Shown here piece by piece: positions 34,891 through 41,457 of a stretch of 41,457 bases of DNA (positions within the stretch are counted from its first letter, which is position 1; every line of letters starts with the position of its first letter). A program made the translations under genes and the position numbers. Origin of the DNA: Paraburkholderia tagetis (GTDB lineage: Bacteria > Pseudomonadota > Gammaproteobacteria > Burkholderiales > Burkholderiaceae); contig NZ_JAKLJA010000049.1 in assembly GCF_022213065.1 (NCBI RefSeq), positions 1-41,457 on the forward strand, written 5' to 3'. The notes below the pieces were generated by a model. The model had not been told where the DNA came from, ran no database searches, and saw nothing but the letters and a program-made list of their open reading frames with translations.

Positions 34891-35808
34891 ATGGAACTGA
34901 GGCACATCCAGTATTTCATCGCGCTGTTCGAGGAAGGCACCGTCACGCGCGCGGCCAAGCGGCTCAATATCGCACAACCGGCGCTCAGCATGCAGATCGC
35001 GAAGCTGGAAACGGAACTGCGGCAGACGCTTTTCGAACGCGGGCCGCACGGCATGGCGCCGACCGAAGCCGCGCGCCTCATGTACCGGCTCTACAGCCCG
35101 ATCATGCGCGACATCGAGCATGCGCGCGAACACCTGAGCCGGCGCGATGTCGTTGTGACGGGCCGCGTGTCGCTCGGCATGGTGTCGTCGGAAGCGCAAA
35201 GCGTGCTGCCGGAATCGCTCGTGCGGTTCGACGCGCTCTTCCCGCAGGTGGAAGTATCGGTCGCGGACGGCTTCAGCGCGCAACTCATCGACGCCGTGGA
35301 GTCCGGCCGGCTCGACGTGGCCATCATCAACAAGCCGCGTGGCAGGCTCACGCTCGACGTGGAGCCCTTGCTGGTGGAAGAAATGGTTCTCGTAACGAGC
35401 GCGGCGCACGGGCCGGATTTGCCGGAGACGATCGACCTCGTCGCCCTCGCTGAGATCGAACTGGTGCTGCCGACGCGGCGCAACGGCCTGCGCGGTGCGC
35501 TAGACGCCGCGCTCATGGCGGCCGATGTCGTCACCAAGCCGAAGTTCGAGATCGATCTTCTCAGCACGATCGTGCAGTTCGTGGAGCATAGCCACATTGC
35601 GACGATCCTGCCGCGGGTCGTCGTGCAGTCGAAGGTGGACGAAGGGCTGCTTCGCGCCCGCACGATCGGCTCGCCTCCTATCGTGCGTCACATCATCCAG
35701 GTCACGCATCCGAAGCGGCCCATCGGGCCGGCGGCGCAGGCGCTCATTGCGATCATCACCGAAGAGATCCGGCGCGTGACCACGGGCGCGCCGGCCGCGT
35801 CTCCATAA
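34891..35808 (+). CDS. LysR-family transcriptional regulator (cassette copy 2)
   Basis: This 305-residue LysR-type regulator has its winged helix at the start (MELRHIQYFIALFEEG, QPALSMQIAKLE) and a full effector domain. It is nearly identical in design to the regulator at 601-1521, with long identical protein stretches such as VSLGMVSSEAQSVLPESL, and differs mostly at synonymous or conservative sites. ATG 34891 corresponds to the start chosen for copy 1; an in-frame ATG at 34864 would add nine residues. It is convergent with hydroxylase copy 2, with a 15-base gap between the stops. Its target is unknown; the close copy suggests overlapping regulation. Confidence 0.9.
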   Translation: MELRHIQYFIALFEEGTVTRAAKRLNIAQPALSMQIAKLETELRQTLFERGPHGMAPTEAARLMYRLYSPIMRDIEHAREHLSRRDVVVTGRVSLGMVSSEAQSVLPESLVRFDALFPQVEVSVADGFSAQLIDAVESGRLDVAIINKPRGRLTLDVEPLLVEEMVLVTSAAHGPDLPETIDLVALAEIELVLPTRRNGLRGALDAALMAADVVTKPKFEIDLLSTIVQFVEHSHIATILPRVVVQSKVDEGLLRARTIGSPPIVRHIIQVTHPKRPIGPAAQALIAIITEEIRRVTTGAPAASP

Positions 35809-35823
35809 CGAAGCGAATGCCGA

Positions 35824-36528
35824 TCAGCCGCCGCGCGGGGTCGTCGGCTTGCGCACCGTGCGCGGCGCATCGCTGCGCGTGCCGAAAAGCGTATCGCAGA
35901 GCGGAAACGTGAGATTGAAATTCTGCGTCGCCATCTGCTCGGGATCGTGATGCGTCACATGCAGGCGACGCACGGTGCTGATGAACGGCACACGGTCGAG
36001 AAACGGGCTGTCCGTGACATGCGAGAGCGTGTGCAGCCCTTCGTACATCAGGTAGTACGCGGCCATGGTCAAAAGCGCGATATACCCCGCATTGCGCGAG
36101 AACACGAAGCCGATCAACAAGGCGAGCGGCGTGGCGGCCAGCACGAAAGCGACCGGCGCGAACGGCGGAAACAGCAGCGCGCGCCAGTGCTTGTGTCCCT
36201 TGTACTCGAGCGTCACATGCGTGAAAAAGCGATGATGCACGGCACAGTGACGCTTGTAGATCATGCTGAAGCATTTGGTCGGCCGATGCAGCACGTACCG
36301 GTGCGCGGCCCATTCCGCCCAGTTGCCGAACAGGAAGAGCGGCACGACTGCGAGCCATTCCGCGAACGTCGGCGCGTGAAGCTGCGCGGCGCAATAAAGG
36401 ATCACCGCCGTCGTGAAAACGAGCGTGAAGCCCAGGTGCATCTCTCCGCGATACCACCACGGCGTCGCCTCGACATATTCGTCGCGGAACTTGTAGGACC
36501 GCGCGCGAACGTCGTCGTCATTTTTCAT
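35824..36528 (-). CDS. Membrane fatty acid hydroxylase / sterol desaturase superfamily protein (copy 2)
   Basis: This 234-residue paralogue of the protein at 1518-2219 has the same histidine clusters (HRYVLH, HCAVHH, HTLSH, HVTHHD) and the same hydrophobic profile. Differences are concentrated in the first membrane segment and the C-terminal tail (PRTVRKPTTPRGG). All di-iron ligands are kept and the frame is intact, so it should be active. GGAGA precedes the ATG. Downstream on the genome lies LysR copy 2, and upstream the remnant of an MFS gene, repeating the order of the first cassette. Confidence 0.85.
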   Translation of the reverse strand: MKNDDDVRARSYKFRDEYVEATPWWYRGEMHLGFTLVFTTAVILYCAAQLHAPTFAEWLAVVPLFLFGNWAEWAAHRYVLHRPTKCFSMIYKRHCAVHHRFFTHVTLEYKGHKHWRALLFPPFAPVAFVLAATPLALLIGFVFSRNAGYIALLTMAAYYLMYEGLHTLSHVTDSPFLDRVPFISTVRRLHVTHHDPEQMATQNFNLTFPLCDTLFGTRSDAPRTVRKPTTPRGG

Positions 36529-36607
36529 GATGAGCGTCTCCTGTTTTTTTCTGCCGGAAGATGCGGGCGCGTTCTTCGCGCGCCCGGTGGTTTGGTGACT
36601 GCGCGCT

Positions 36608-36691
36608 TTAGGACGGATTGCGCGCCGCGCTGTTCTCGAGCTTGCCGAGCGTCTCGGGCACGACGAACGCGCCCACGAGGAAGATCACGCT
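36608..36691 (-). pseudogene. 3' remnant of a second MFS transporter gene
   Basis: The minus strand reads SVIFLVGAFVVPETLGKLE followed by a short tail and TAA at 36610-36608. This is the C-terminus of the MFS transporter at 2282-3658, where the same 19 residues occur. Similarity stops abruptly at about 36691, after the shared bases GATCACGCT, and the rest of the gene is not found in the window. The break marks a deletion or insertion boundary next to the IS110 cluster. Confidence 0.88.
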
Positions 36692-36782
36692 TCTATGAGC
36701 GAGATTATGTCAAGATCGCTTTCGCCGGTATCTTCATAACGTGTCTCCGGTAGGGCCTCGATCTGAAGTCGCCGTTGCGCTC
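36692..36782. other. Short unidentified segment at the MFS break point
   Basis: About 90 bases between the broken MFS end and the structured segment. On the plus strand it could encode YERDYVKIAFAGIFITCLR before a stop, which looks like the end of a transposase but matches no family I can name with confidence. Confidence 0.3.
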
Positions 36783-36934
36783 GTGAGATGAACCAGCATC
36801 TCACCACCTTCTATCCGCTGGCGTGTTGCCAGCCTTATCCTGCATGCGCGTTACGCCGGAATTTCTTCCGGGAACATGCCCCATCTGAAAATATTCGGTT
36901 GCTTCAGCAACCCAGCGTGATCACGGGCATGTTC
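36783..36934. ncRNA. Candidate structured RNA (IS110 bridge/seek RNA-like) by the transposase 3' end
   Basis: Successive perfect inverted repeats occur in 150 bases: GTGAGATG/CATCTCAC (36783-36790, 36797-36804), GCTGGC/GCCAGC (36817-36822, 36828-36833), CCGGAA/TTCCGG (36856-36861, 36866-36871), and GAACATGCCC/GGGCATGTTC (36872-36881, 36925-36934). The last encloses GGTTGC-TTCA-GCAACC (36897-36912), leaving internal loops of 15 and 12 bases. A stem with an internal loop and a capping hairpin is how IS110 bridge RNAs present their guides. It lies downstream of the minus-strand transposase, the side used by the IS1111 group. Being RNA at all is an inference from base pairing only. Confidence 0.4.
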
Positions 36935-37003
36935 ACTTCAACCGTGCTTACTACGCAAACAAGGTGCCAAACCGTTACATCCTCCAGAGAAACATGAGGA
37001 AAC

Positions 37004-38158
37004 CTAAGCTGACTTAAGGTCCGCACCTTCGGGAATGACTCCGTCTTTCAGATAGCGCCAGAGTGCAATGGCAAGACGCCTCGCCACCGCGACGATAGCG
37101 ATACGTCGCGCACGTCGGTTCGGCCCTGTGCCCTGTGTGCGTTGGTCAAACCATTTCGTTAATGCGCTGCCGGGCTGGTAGCGCAGCCAGGTCCATGCAA
37201 TCTCGATCAGCAGCGCGCGTACCCGCCGGTTTGCCTGTTTGCTGATTCCTTGATCGACCTGGCTTTCGCCGCTGTCGTATGGCTGAGGCACCAGTCCGAC
37301 GCACGAGCCGACTTCGCGGCGATTGTTGAAGTTCCGCCAGAAGAGCTCGAGCGCAAGGCGCGAGGCGCCCACTTCGCCGATACCCCTTAGGCGCGCCAGC
37401 GCATCGCAACGCTGGCGCGCGACTGCTGGTACGTTTGTCTTTCGCGTGCTCTCCAACACCGCAAGTTGCTGTTCGACGAGGGCCAGCCGATCGCACTCAC
37501 GCCGTAACCGCTCATACAGCTCGCGCGGTAACGGTGCACCGTCGTGGCAGCGCACCTCGTCGCGCTCGAGCCGGTCCGCGAAAGCCCGGTGATCGACCGC
37601 ATCCCAGCAGCCGAGGGTGGCCAGCAGCTTGCGCATGCGATCTTGGTGCTGCAGGATTTCCTTCTGTAGTTGCCCGCGCTCTCGCATCAAATGGCGCGAT
37701 GCCTCGTCCTCCGGTGACGGTACGCGAATCACATGCATGCGATCGCGCTCGCCGCGCAGCCACGCGCGCAGGTTGATGACGAGCTTGATGACATCGAGCC
37801 GATCGGTCTTGGCACGCCGCTGGTGGCGTTCGACTGGAATGCTGGCCGGATCAATAACGTAGCAGTCGACGTGTCGGACCCGTAACGCGCGCCAGATCCA
37901 GAGCGCGTCCTGCCCGGCCTCATAGCTCACGGCAATCCGTACATCTGTCGGCAATGACCACTTCTCCTTGTGGGTCTCGATCAGGTCCAGCACTGCCTGC
38001 AGGCGTGCCGCAGCCTGCGGCTGTGTAACGGTGTGAATGGCCGGCTTCTCGCGCCGGCCGTCGTGAAACGCGACTTTCCATTTGGCCGCCGCCAGTTCCA
38101 GCGACACTGCCAGCACCAGTCCGTCACCACTACCCGTGTATGCCTGATCGGTAAGCAT
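37004..38158 (-). CDS. IS110-family transposase
   Basis: This 384-residue IS110-family recombinase appears intact. The N-terminal DEDD/RuvC-like domain includes VSLELAAAKWKVAFHDG, a middle acidic segment (SYEAGQDALWIWRAL) and the AKTDRLDVIKLV block. The C-terminal transposase_20 domain has LRGIGEVGASRLALELFW and SCVGLVPQPYDSGESQ, where the catalytic serine is expected. AGGAG precedes ATG 38158. IS110 elements usually lack terminal inverted repeats and target duplications, so I cannot set element ends by eye. It lies between the broken MFS copy and a divergent IS110 transposase of a different subtype. Confidence 0.88.
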   Translation of the reverse strand: MLTDQAYTGSGDGLVLAVSLELAAAKWKVAFHDGRREKPAIHTVTQPQAAARLQAVLDLIETHKEKWSLPTDVRIAVSYEAGQDALWIWRALRVRHVDCYVIDPASIPVERHQRRAKTDRLDVIKLVINLRAWLRGERDRMHVIRVPSPEDEASRHLMRERGQLQKEILQHQDRMRKLLATLGCWDAVDHRAFADRLERDEVRCHDGAPLPRELYERLRRECDRLALVEQQLAVLESTRKTNVPAVARQRCDALARLRGIGEVGASRLALELFWRNFNNRREVGSCVGLVPQPYDSGESQVDQGISKQANRRVRALLIEIAWTWLRYQPGSALTKWFDQRTQGTGPNRRARRIAIVAVARRLAIALWRYLKDGVIPEGADLKSA

Positions 38159-38495
38159 GATGTTCTCCTGTGAGCAAACCTCAGCATGCTGATTTTAGGC
38201 GTCAGCTTGGCGAGGGACTCGCTTCATAGCTTCCCAAGGCCGCCGATCGTCCCCGGTGTTCCGGAAGAAACCACGATGCGCTATAACACAGGCGGCAGCG
38301 CCCCGATGACCGGAAGATCACTGGTGCCCGCACGCGACGTCACCGGACGCCGCGTGACGAGCCCGGTTCATAGCATGGTCCGGGAATCGTCGGTGATATT
38401 GGTGAGCAGCGCGAGCTGCATCCCGTTTGAGAGATCGAGTCGATTCAGACGCTTCCCCCTGGCGCTGCCCTGAACCAACCAGCCGGGAGCAGGTT
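38159..38495. other. Non-coding ends of two divergent IS110 elements
   Basis: These 337 bases separate two divergently oriented transposase genes. No protein gene is supported. They contain the 10-base palindrome CAGCATGCTG near 38183 and the pair GTCAC/GTGAC near 38339-38358, plus other short pairs. For the IS110 subgroup the bridge RNA lies just upstream of the transposase, so the part nearest 38495 is a candidate for the element encoded at 38496. The junction between the two elements must also lie here. Confidence 0.4.
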
Positions 38496-39821
38496 ATGGC
38501 CATGCGCAAGCGAGACGAAGATGTGGTGTATCCAAACGCCGCCGGGATCGATGTGGGTGCGTCGAGCCACTGGGTAGCAGTCCCCCGGACGGCCGACGAC
38601 CAGCCGGTGCGCGAGTTCGGCGCGATGACCGGTGACCTGCACGCGATGGCCGACTGGTTGCTCGCGTGCGGCGTCGATATCGTCGCGCTCGAATCCACCG
38701 GAGTCTACTGGATACCGCTCTACGAGGTGCTCGAGCAGCGCGGGCTGACAGTCTGGCTCGTCGATGCGCGGCAGATGAAGTACGTGCCGGGGCGCAAGAG
38801 CGACGTACAGGACTGTCAATGGCTGCAGAAGCTCATGAGTCTCGGACTGCTGCGCGCGGCCTGGCGGCCTGCTGGCGAAGTCTGCGTGGTGCGCGCAGTA
38901 GTGCGGCAGCGTGAGCTGCTGCTTACCGAACAGGCCAGCTGGATACAGCGCATGCAGAAGGCCCTGGTGCAGATGAACCTCCAGCTCGCCGAGGTACTCA
39001 CCGACGTGATGGGTACAACCGGACAAGCGATCATCCGTGCCATCGTTGCCGGCGAACGTGACCCGAAAGTGCTTGCGGGCTTCCGCCATAAACTCGTCAA
39101 AGCCAGCACCGATGACGTCATCAGCGCGCTGACTGGCAACTGGCGTGAGGAGCACCTGTTCGTGCTCGGGCAGGCACTGGCGATGTTCGACAGTCTCGCC
39201 CAGCGCATCCTCGAGTGCGACGCCAGGATCGACGCGCTACTGGTGCCGCTCGGGCGTCATGACGTCGAACTGGCCGGCCCGGACAAGAAGCGCCACAAGA
39301 ACACCCCACGGTTCGACGCGCGTGCTGCGCTCGCGCGCTGGGCGGGCGTGGACCTCACGCGCATCAACGGCCTGTCAGTCGCAACCGTGATGACGCTCCT
39401 GTCCGAGATCGGCCCGGACCTGAGCCGCTTTACCAACGTCAAACACTTCTGCTCATGGTTGCGCCTGTGCCCAGCCACGAAAATCAGCGGCGGGAAGACG
39501 CTGACTTCCGGTACCCGACCTTCCGCCAACCGCGCCCGGCAGGCGCTGAAAATGGCAGCCATGAGCCTGTCGCGCAGCGACTCTGCGCTCGGCGCGTTCT
39601 ACCGCCGGCTGTGCACCCGCATGGACAAGCCGCGCGCAAATACGGCCGTGGCCCACAAACTCGCCCGCATGGTGTACTTCATGCTCACGCGCGGCGAAGC
39701 CTTCGTCGACCAGGGCCAACAGCGATATGAGGAACAGCAGCGCCAGCGCAGCATCGCCGCCCTCAGGCGACGTGCCTCCGCCCTCGGATTCCAGCTGCAG
39801 CCAAACGCGCCGACTCCCTGA
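38496..39821 (+). CDS. IS110-family transposase
   Basis: This 441-residue IS110-family transposase is intact from ATG 38496, preceded by GGGAG. The N-terminal domain has AAGIDVGASSHWVAVP, IVALESTGVYWIPLYE and GRKSDVQDCQWLQKL, giving the acidic DEDD positions. The C-terminal transposase_20 part has INGLSVATVMTLLSEIG and FCSWLRLCPATKISGG, with serines after KTLTSG near the expected nucleophile. It is a different subtype from the elements at 37004 and 40061, so three lineages of the family meet within 4 kb. Its ends are not defined by repeats. Confidence 0.9.
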   Translation: MAMRKRDEDVVYPNAAGIDVGASSHWVAVPRTADDQPVREFGAMTGDLHAMADWLLACGVDIVALESTGVYWIPLYEVLEQRGLTVWLVDARQMKYVPGRKSDVQDCQWLQKLMSLGLLRAAWRPAGEVCVVRAVVRQRELLLTEQASWIQRMQKALVQMNLQLAEVLTDVMGTTGQAIIRAIVAGERDPKVLAGFRHKLVKASTDDVISALTGNWREEHLFVLGQALAMFDSLAQRILECDARIDALLVPLGRHDVELAGPDKKRHKNTPRFDARAALARWAGVDLTRINGLSVATVMTLLSEIGPDLSRFTNVKHFCSWLRLCPATKISGGKTLTSGTRPSANRARQALKMAAMSLSRSDSALGAFYRRLCTRMDKPRANTAVAHKLARMVYFMLTRGEAFVDQGQQRYEEQQRQRSIAALRRRASALGFQLQPNAPTP

Positions 39822-40060
39822 AAACCGAACCGATCTATATTCCGCTAGGTTTCTTGAGAGGATCTGATATTCGCGGGTTGGCTACCGCATTACAGAGGTC
39901 CGCCCAACGAGCCTACCGCTATCTAGTGTCGCAAATCGGATGTTGTCCGTTGCGTAGTCCATTCGCGGGTTACTCGCGTGCCGGGCTACGCCGCCTTCAG
40001 GAAACTCTTCCTCCTGGGTTGGGTGAGGTCGAGGGGATGCTCAAGTGTTGCATTGTTGCA
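39822..40060. other. Non-coding segment between convergent IS110 transposases, with nested hairpin
   Basis: No gene is supported. At 39952-39960 and 39983-39991 the arms GCGTAGTCC and GGGCTACGC can pair over nine positions (one G-U). They enclose CGCG/CGCG (39964-39967, 39975-39978). A further hairpin AGGAA-ACTC-TTCCT follows at 39999-40012. The stem, internal loop and capping stem resemble the element-encoded RNA predicted at 36783-36934, but it is unclear which transposase it would serve. Confidence 0.4.
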
Positions 40061-41192
40061 TTACGCCGCGCGCATCTCGTGCGGTACAGCGAGCGACATC
40101 GCCAGCCGGCTGATGTCCCAGATGAATCCGCTGAGTTCGCGGGCGACCGCGACCACCGCGATGTTCTTCTGCTTGCCGCGTGCGACGAGTTTGCGATAAC
40201 GCCGGCACAGTCGCAACTGCGCGTCCCAGGCGCGATCGATGATGGGCTTGGGGATGCCTTCATGTCGCCGCTGGATGTCGGGGCTCACGCGTGCCGGGTG
40301 CCGGTAGCTCCAGGCGGCCTCGACTAACAGCTTTCTTGCATAGCTGTTGCCCGTCTTGGTGATGCTGCCCTGGCGCCGTTTGTTGCCGGAGGAATGTTCT
40401 GACGGGGTCACGCCGAGCCAGGCCATTAACTGGCGCGGGTGCACGAAACGTGAGAGATCGCCCAGCTCGGCGAGCATGCCTACGGCCGTAGTGAACTGCA
40501 CACCGCGCATCGTCTGCAGGCCGAGCACGGCAGGATAGAAGCGCCAGATGAGGACCGCCTCGCGCAGGGCGGTTTCGAGACGCTCGCATTGCGCGAGGCG
40601 GTCCTCAATCGTGCGCCGAAGCTCGTCGAGCGCGAGTTGCTGCCAAAGGTTGTCGAATGAAAATGCGCTTACCCAGCGACGGTGCGCGGCCCCCCCAGTC
40701 GGCACGACCCACATAGCGCACGCCATGTGAGAGCAGGAAGGCCTTCAGGCGTTGTCGTGCACGCTTCATATCGTCTTTGGCGCTGACCCACGCACGTGCC
40801 AGATCACGGAACGCTTCATCCTCTACGGTGGGTACGTACACGGCCGACAGATCGCCGGCGCGGAGCAGGCGCACGAGTTTTATGGCGTCGCGCCGGTCAG
40901 TCTTGACGCGTTCGCCGGGCTTTCTGGGAATCAGTGACGGTGCGCACACCATGCAGTCGAAGCCCTTGTTTATCAGTTGACGGTAGAGCCCATAGCCGCA
41001 CGGGCCCGCTTCGTAGACGACGCGTATGCGGCGCGCTTTGGACTGCAGGCGTTTGCACAGGCGTTCGATGTCGGTCTGCGTCGTACCGATCCTGCCAGGC
41101 AGTTCGACCTCGCCGGTGCCGAGCGCATAGGCGACCGTGATCGAGTCCTTGTGAACGTCCAGGCCGACGTATAGCGTGCTATCGTGTTCCAT
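40061..41192 (-). pseudogene. IS110-family transposase, frameshifted in a G7 run
   Basis: From ATG 41192 (with GGAGG before it) the minus strand encodes a good IS110 N-terminus: LYVGLDVHKDSITVAYALG, VVYEAGPCGYGLYRQL and VKTDRRDAIKLVRLL. After RYVGRADWGG the frame is lost, near 40691. The continuation lies in another frame, beginning AHRRWVSAFSFDNLWQQLA and running through TMRGVQFTTAVGMLAELG and WLGVTPSEHSSGNKR to a stop at 40061. The run of seven G's in this strand explains the break: with six, the frame reads ADWGAAHRRW without interruption. Two broken frames together are a full-length transposase. It could be a real inactivating indel, a sequencing error or slippage. Confidence 0.85.
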
Positions 41193-41457
41193 GCTGGCCT
41201 CCGTGCGGGAAATCGCCGGGTGTGGCGCCGTCCACACCGTGCGGCTCTGGCAGCAATGCTAACCCGCGTTTGATACCTCACGGCAGGCCAGCCCTCCTAC
41301 CTCACGTGAAGTCATACTGCCTAGTGCACATCAAACGTAAGCGACGATTTCAGCACACGGCATGGCAGCTTGCGGGCAATTGAAGGTCGAGCGTAGCCGC
41401 GTCGCGGCGATCATAATCGAGCGGCGACGTTGGCGTGGAGGCGATGGAAGTCAGTCA
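41193..41457. other. Upstream non-coding end of the last IS110 element and window edge
   Basis: No gene is supported. Directly upstream of the frameshifted transposase is a perfect pair GGTGTGG/CCACACC (41219-41225, 41232-41238) with a six-base loop. This is the place where IS110-type elements encode their bridge RNA. The rest, to the window end, shows nothing I can name. Confidence 0.4.

Noticed and set aside
1..41457. tRNA or rRNA genes
   Set aside because: I saw no cloverleaf with a 3' CCA-type end or rRNA-like sequence, though a tRNA scan was not possible.

Overview
The window is GC-rich DNA with long tightly packed operons. It carries IS110-family insertion sequences and proteins typical of Burkholderiaceae, most likely Paraburkholderia, Caballeronia, Burkholderia or a relative. 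That placement is inferred from protein character and gene content; no rRNA or other phylogenetic marker is present. The region looks accessory: two catabolic modules joined by a mobile-element scar and ended by a pile of IS110 elements.

Region 1 (about 0.6-18.1 kb) is a furan-degradation (hmf) locus. A minus-strand operon runs hmfF-G-A-B-C-D-E-H, then an MFS transporter, then a membrane fatty-acid-hydroxylase-like protein. HmfH (GMC oxidase) oxidises 5-hydroxymethylfurfural or furfural to furan acids. HmfF (UbiD type), with the prenyl-FMN made by HmfG (UbiX type), decarboxylates 2,5-furandicarboxylate to 2-furoate. HmfD makes 2-furoyl-CoA, the molybdenum hydroxylase HmfABC hydroxylates it, and HmfE releases 2-oxoglutarate. 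Divergent from it is a plus-strand operon of a LysR regulator, an aldehyde dehydrogenase and an XdhC-type molybdenum-cofactor chaperone, which should serve HmfABC. HmfA carries an extra C-terminal CoxG/SRPBCC domain.

Region 2 (about 18.1-19.9 kb) is a scar. It holds transposase- and reverse-transcriptase-like fragments and a mosaic, truncated IS110/IS1111 transposase made of pieces of two different parents.

Region 3 (about 19.9-34.7 kb) is a second catabolic module whose substrate I cannot name. The minus operon reads aldehyde dehydrogenase, HpcH/HpaI aldolase, acyl-CoA dehydrogenase, SdhA-like flavoprotein, class III CoA-transferase, GMC oxidoreductase, etfB, etfA. The plus operon reads a TRAP binding protein with a Tat signal, a fused DctQM permease, a GntR/FCD regulator and a D-2-hydroxyacid dehydrogenase. 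Between them lies a divergent promoter in which one perfect palindrome supplies a -35 hexamer to each direction.

Region 4 (about 34.8-36.7 kb) is a second, diverged copy of the LysR + hydroxylase + MFS-3' cassette that starts the window, in the same orientation. The MFS copy is cut to its last 27 codons. The two copies form direct repeats around about 34 kb.

Region 5 (36.7-41.4 kb) holds three more IS110-family transposases, one frameshifted in a G7 run. The non-coding segments between them are unusually rich in nested inverted repeats, which I flag as candidate bridge/seek RNAs.
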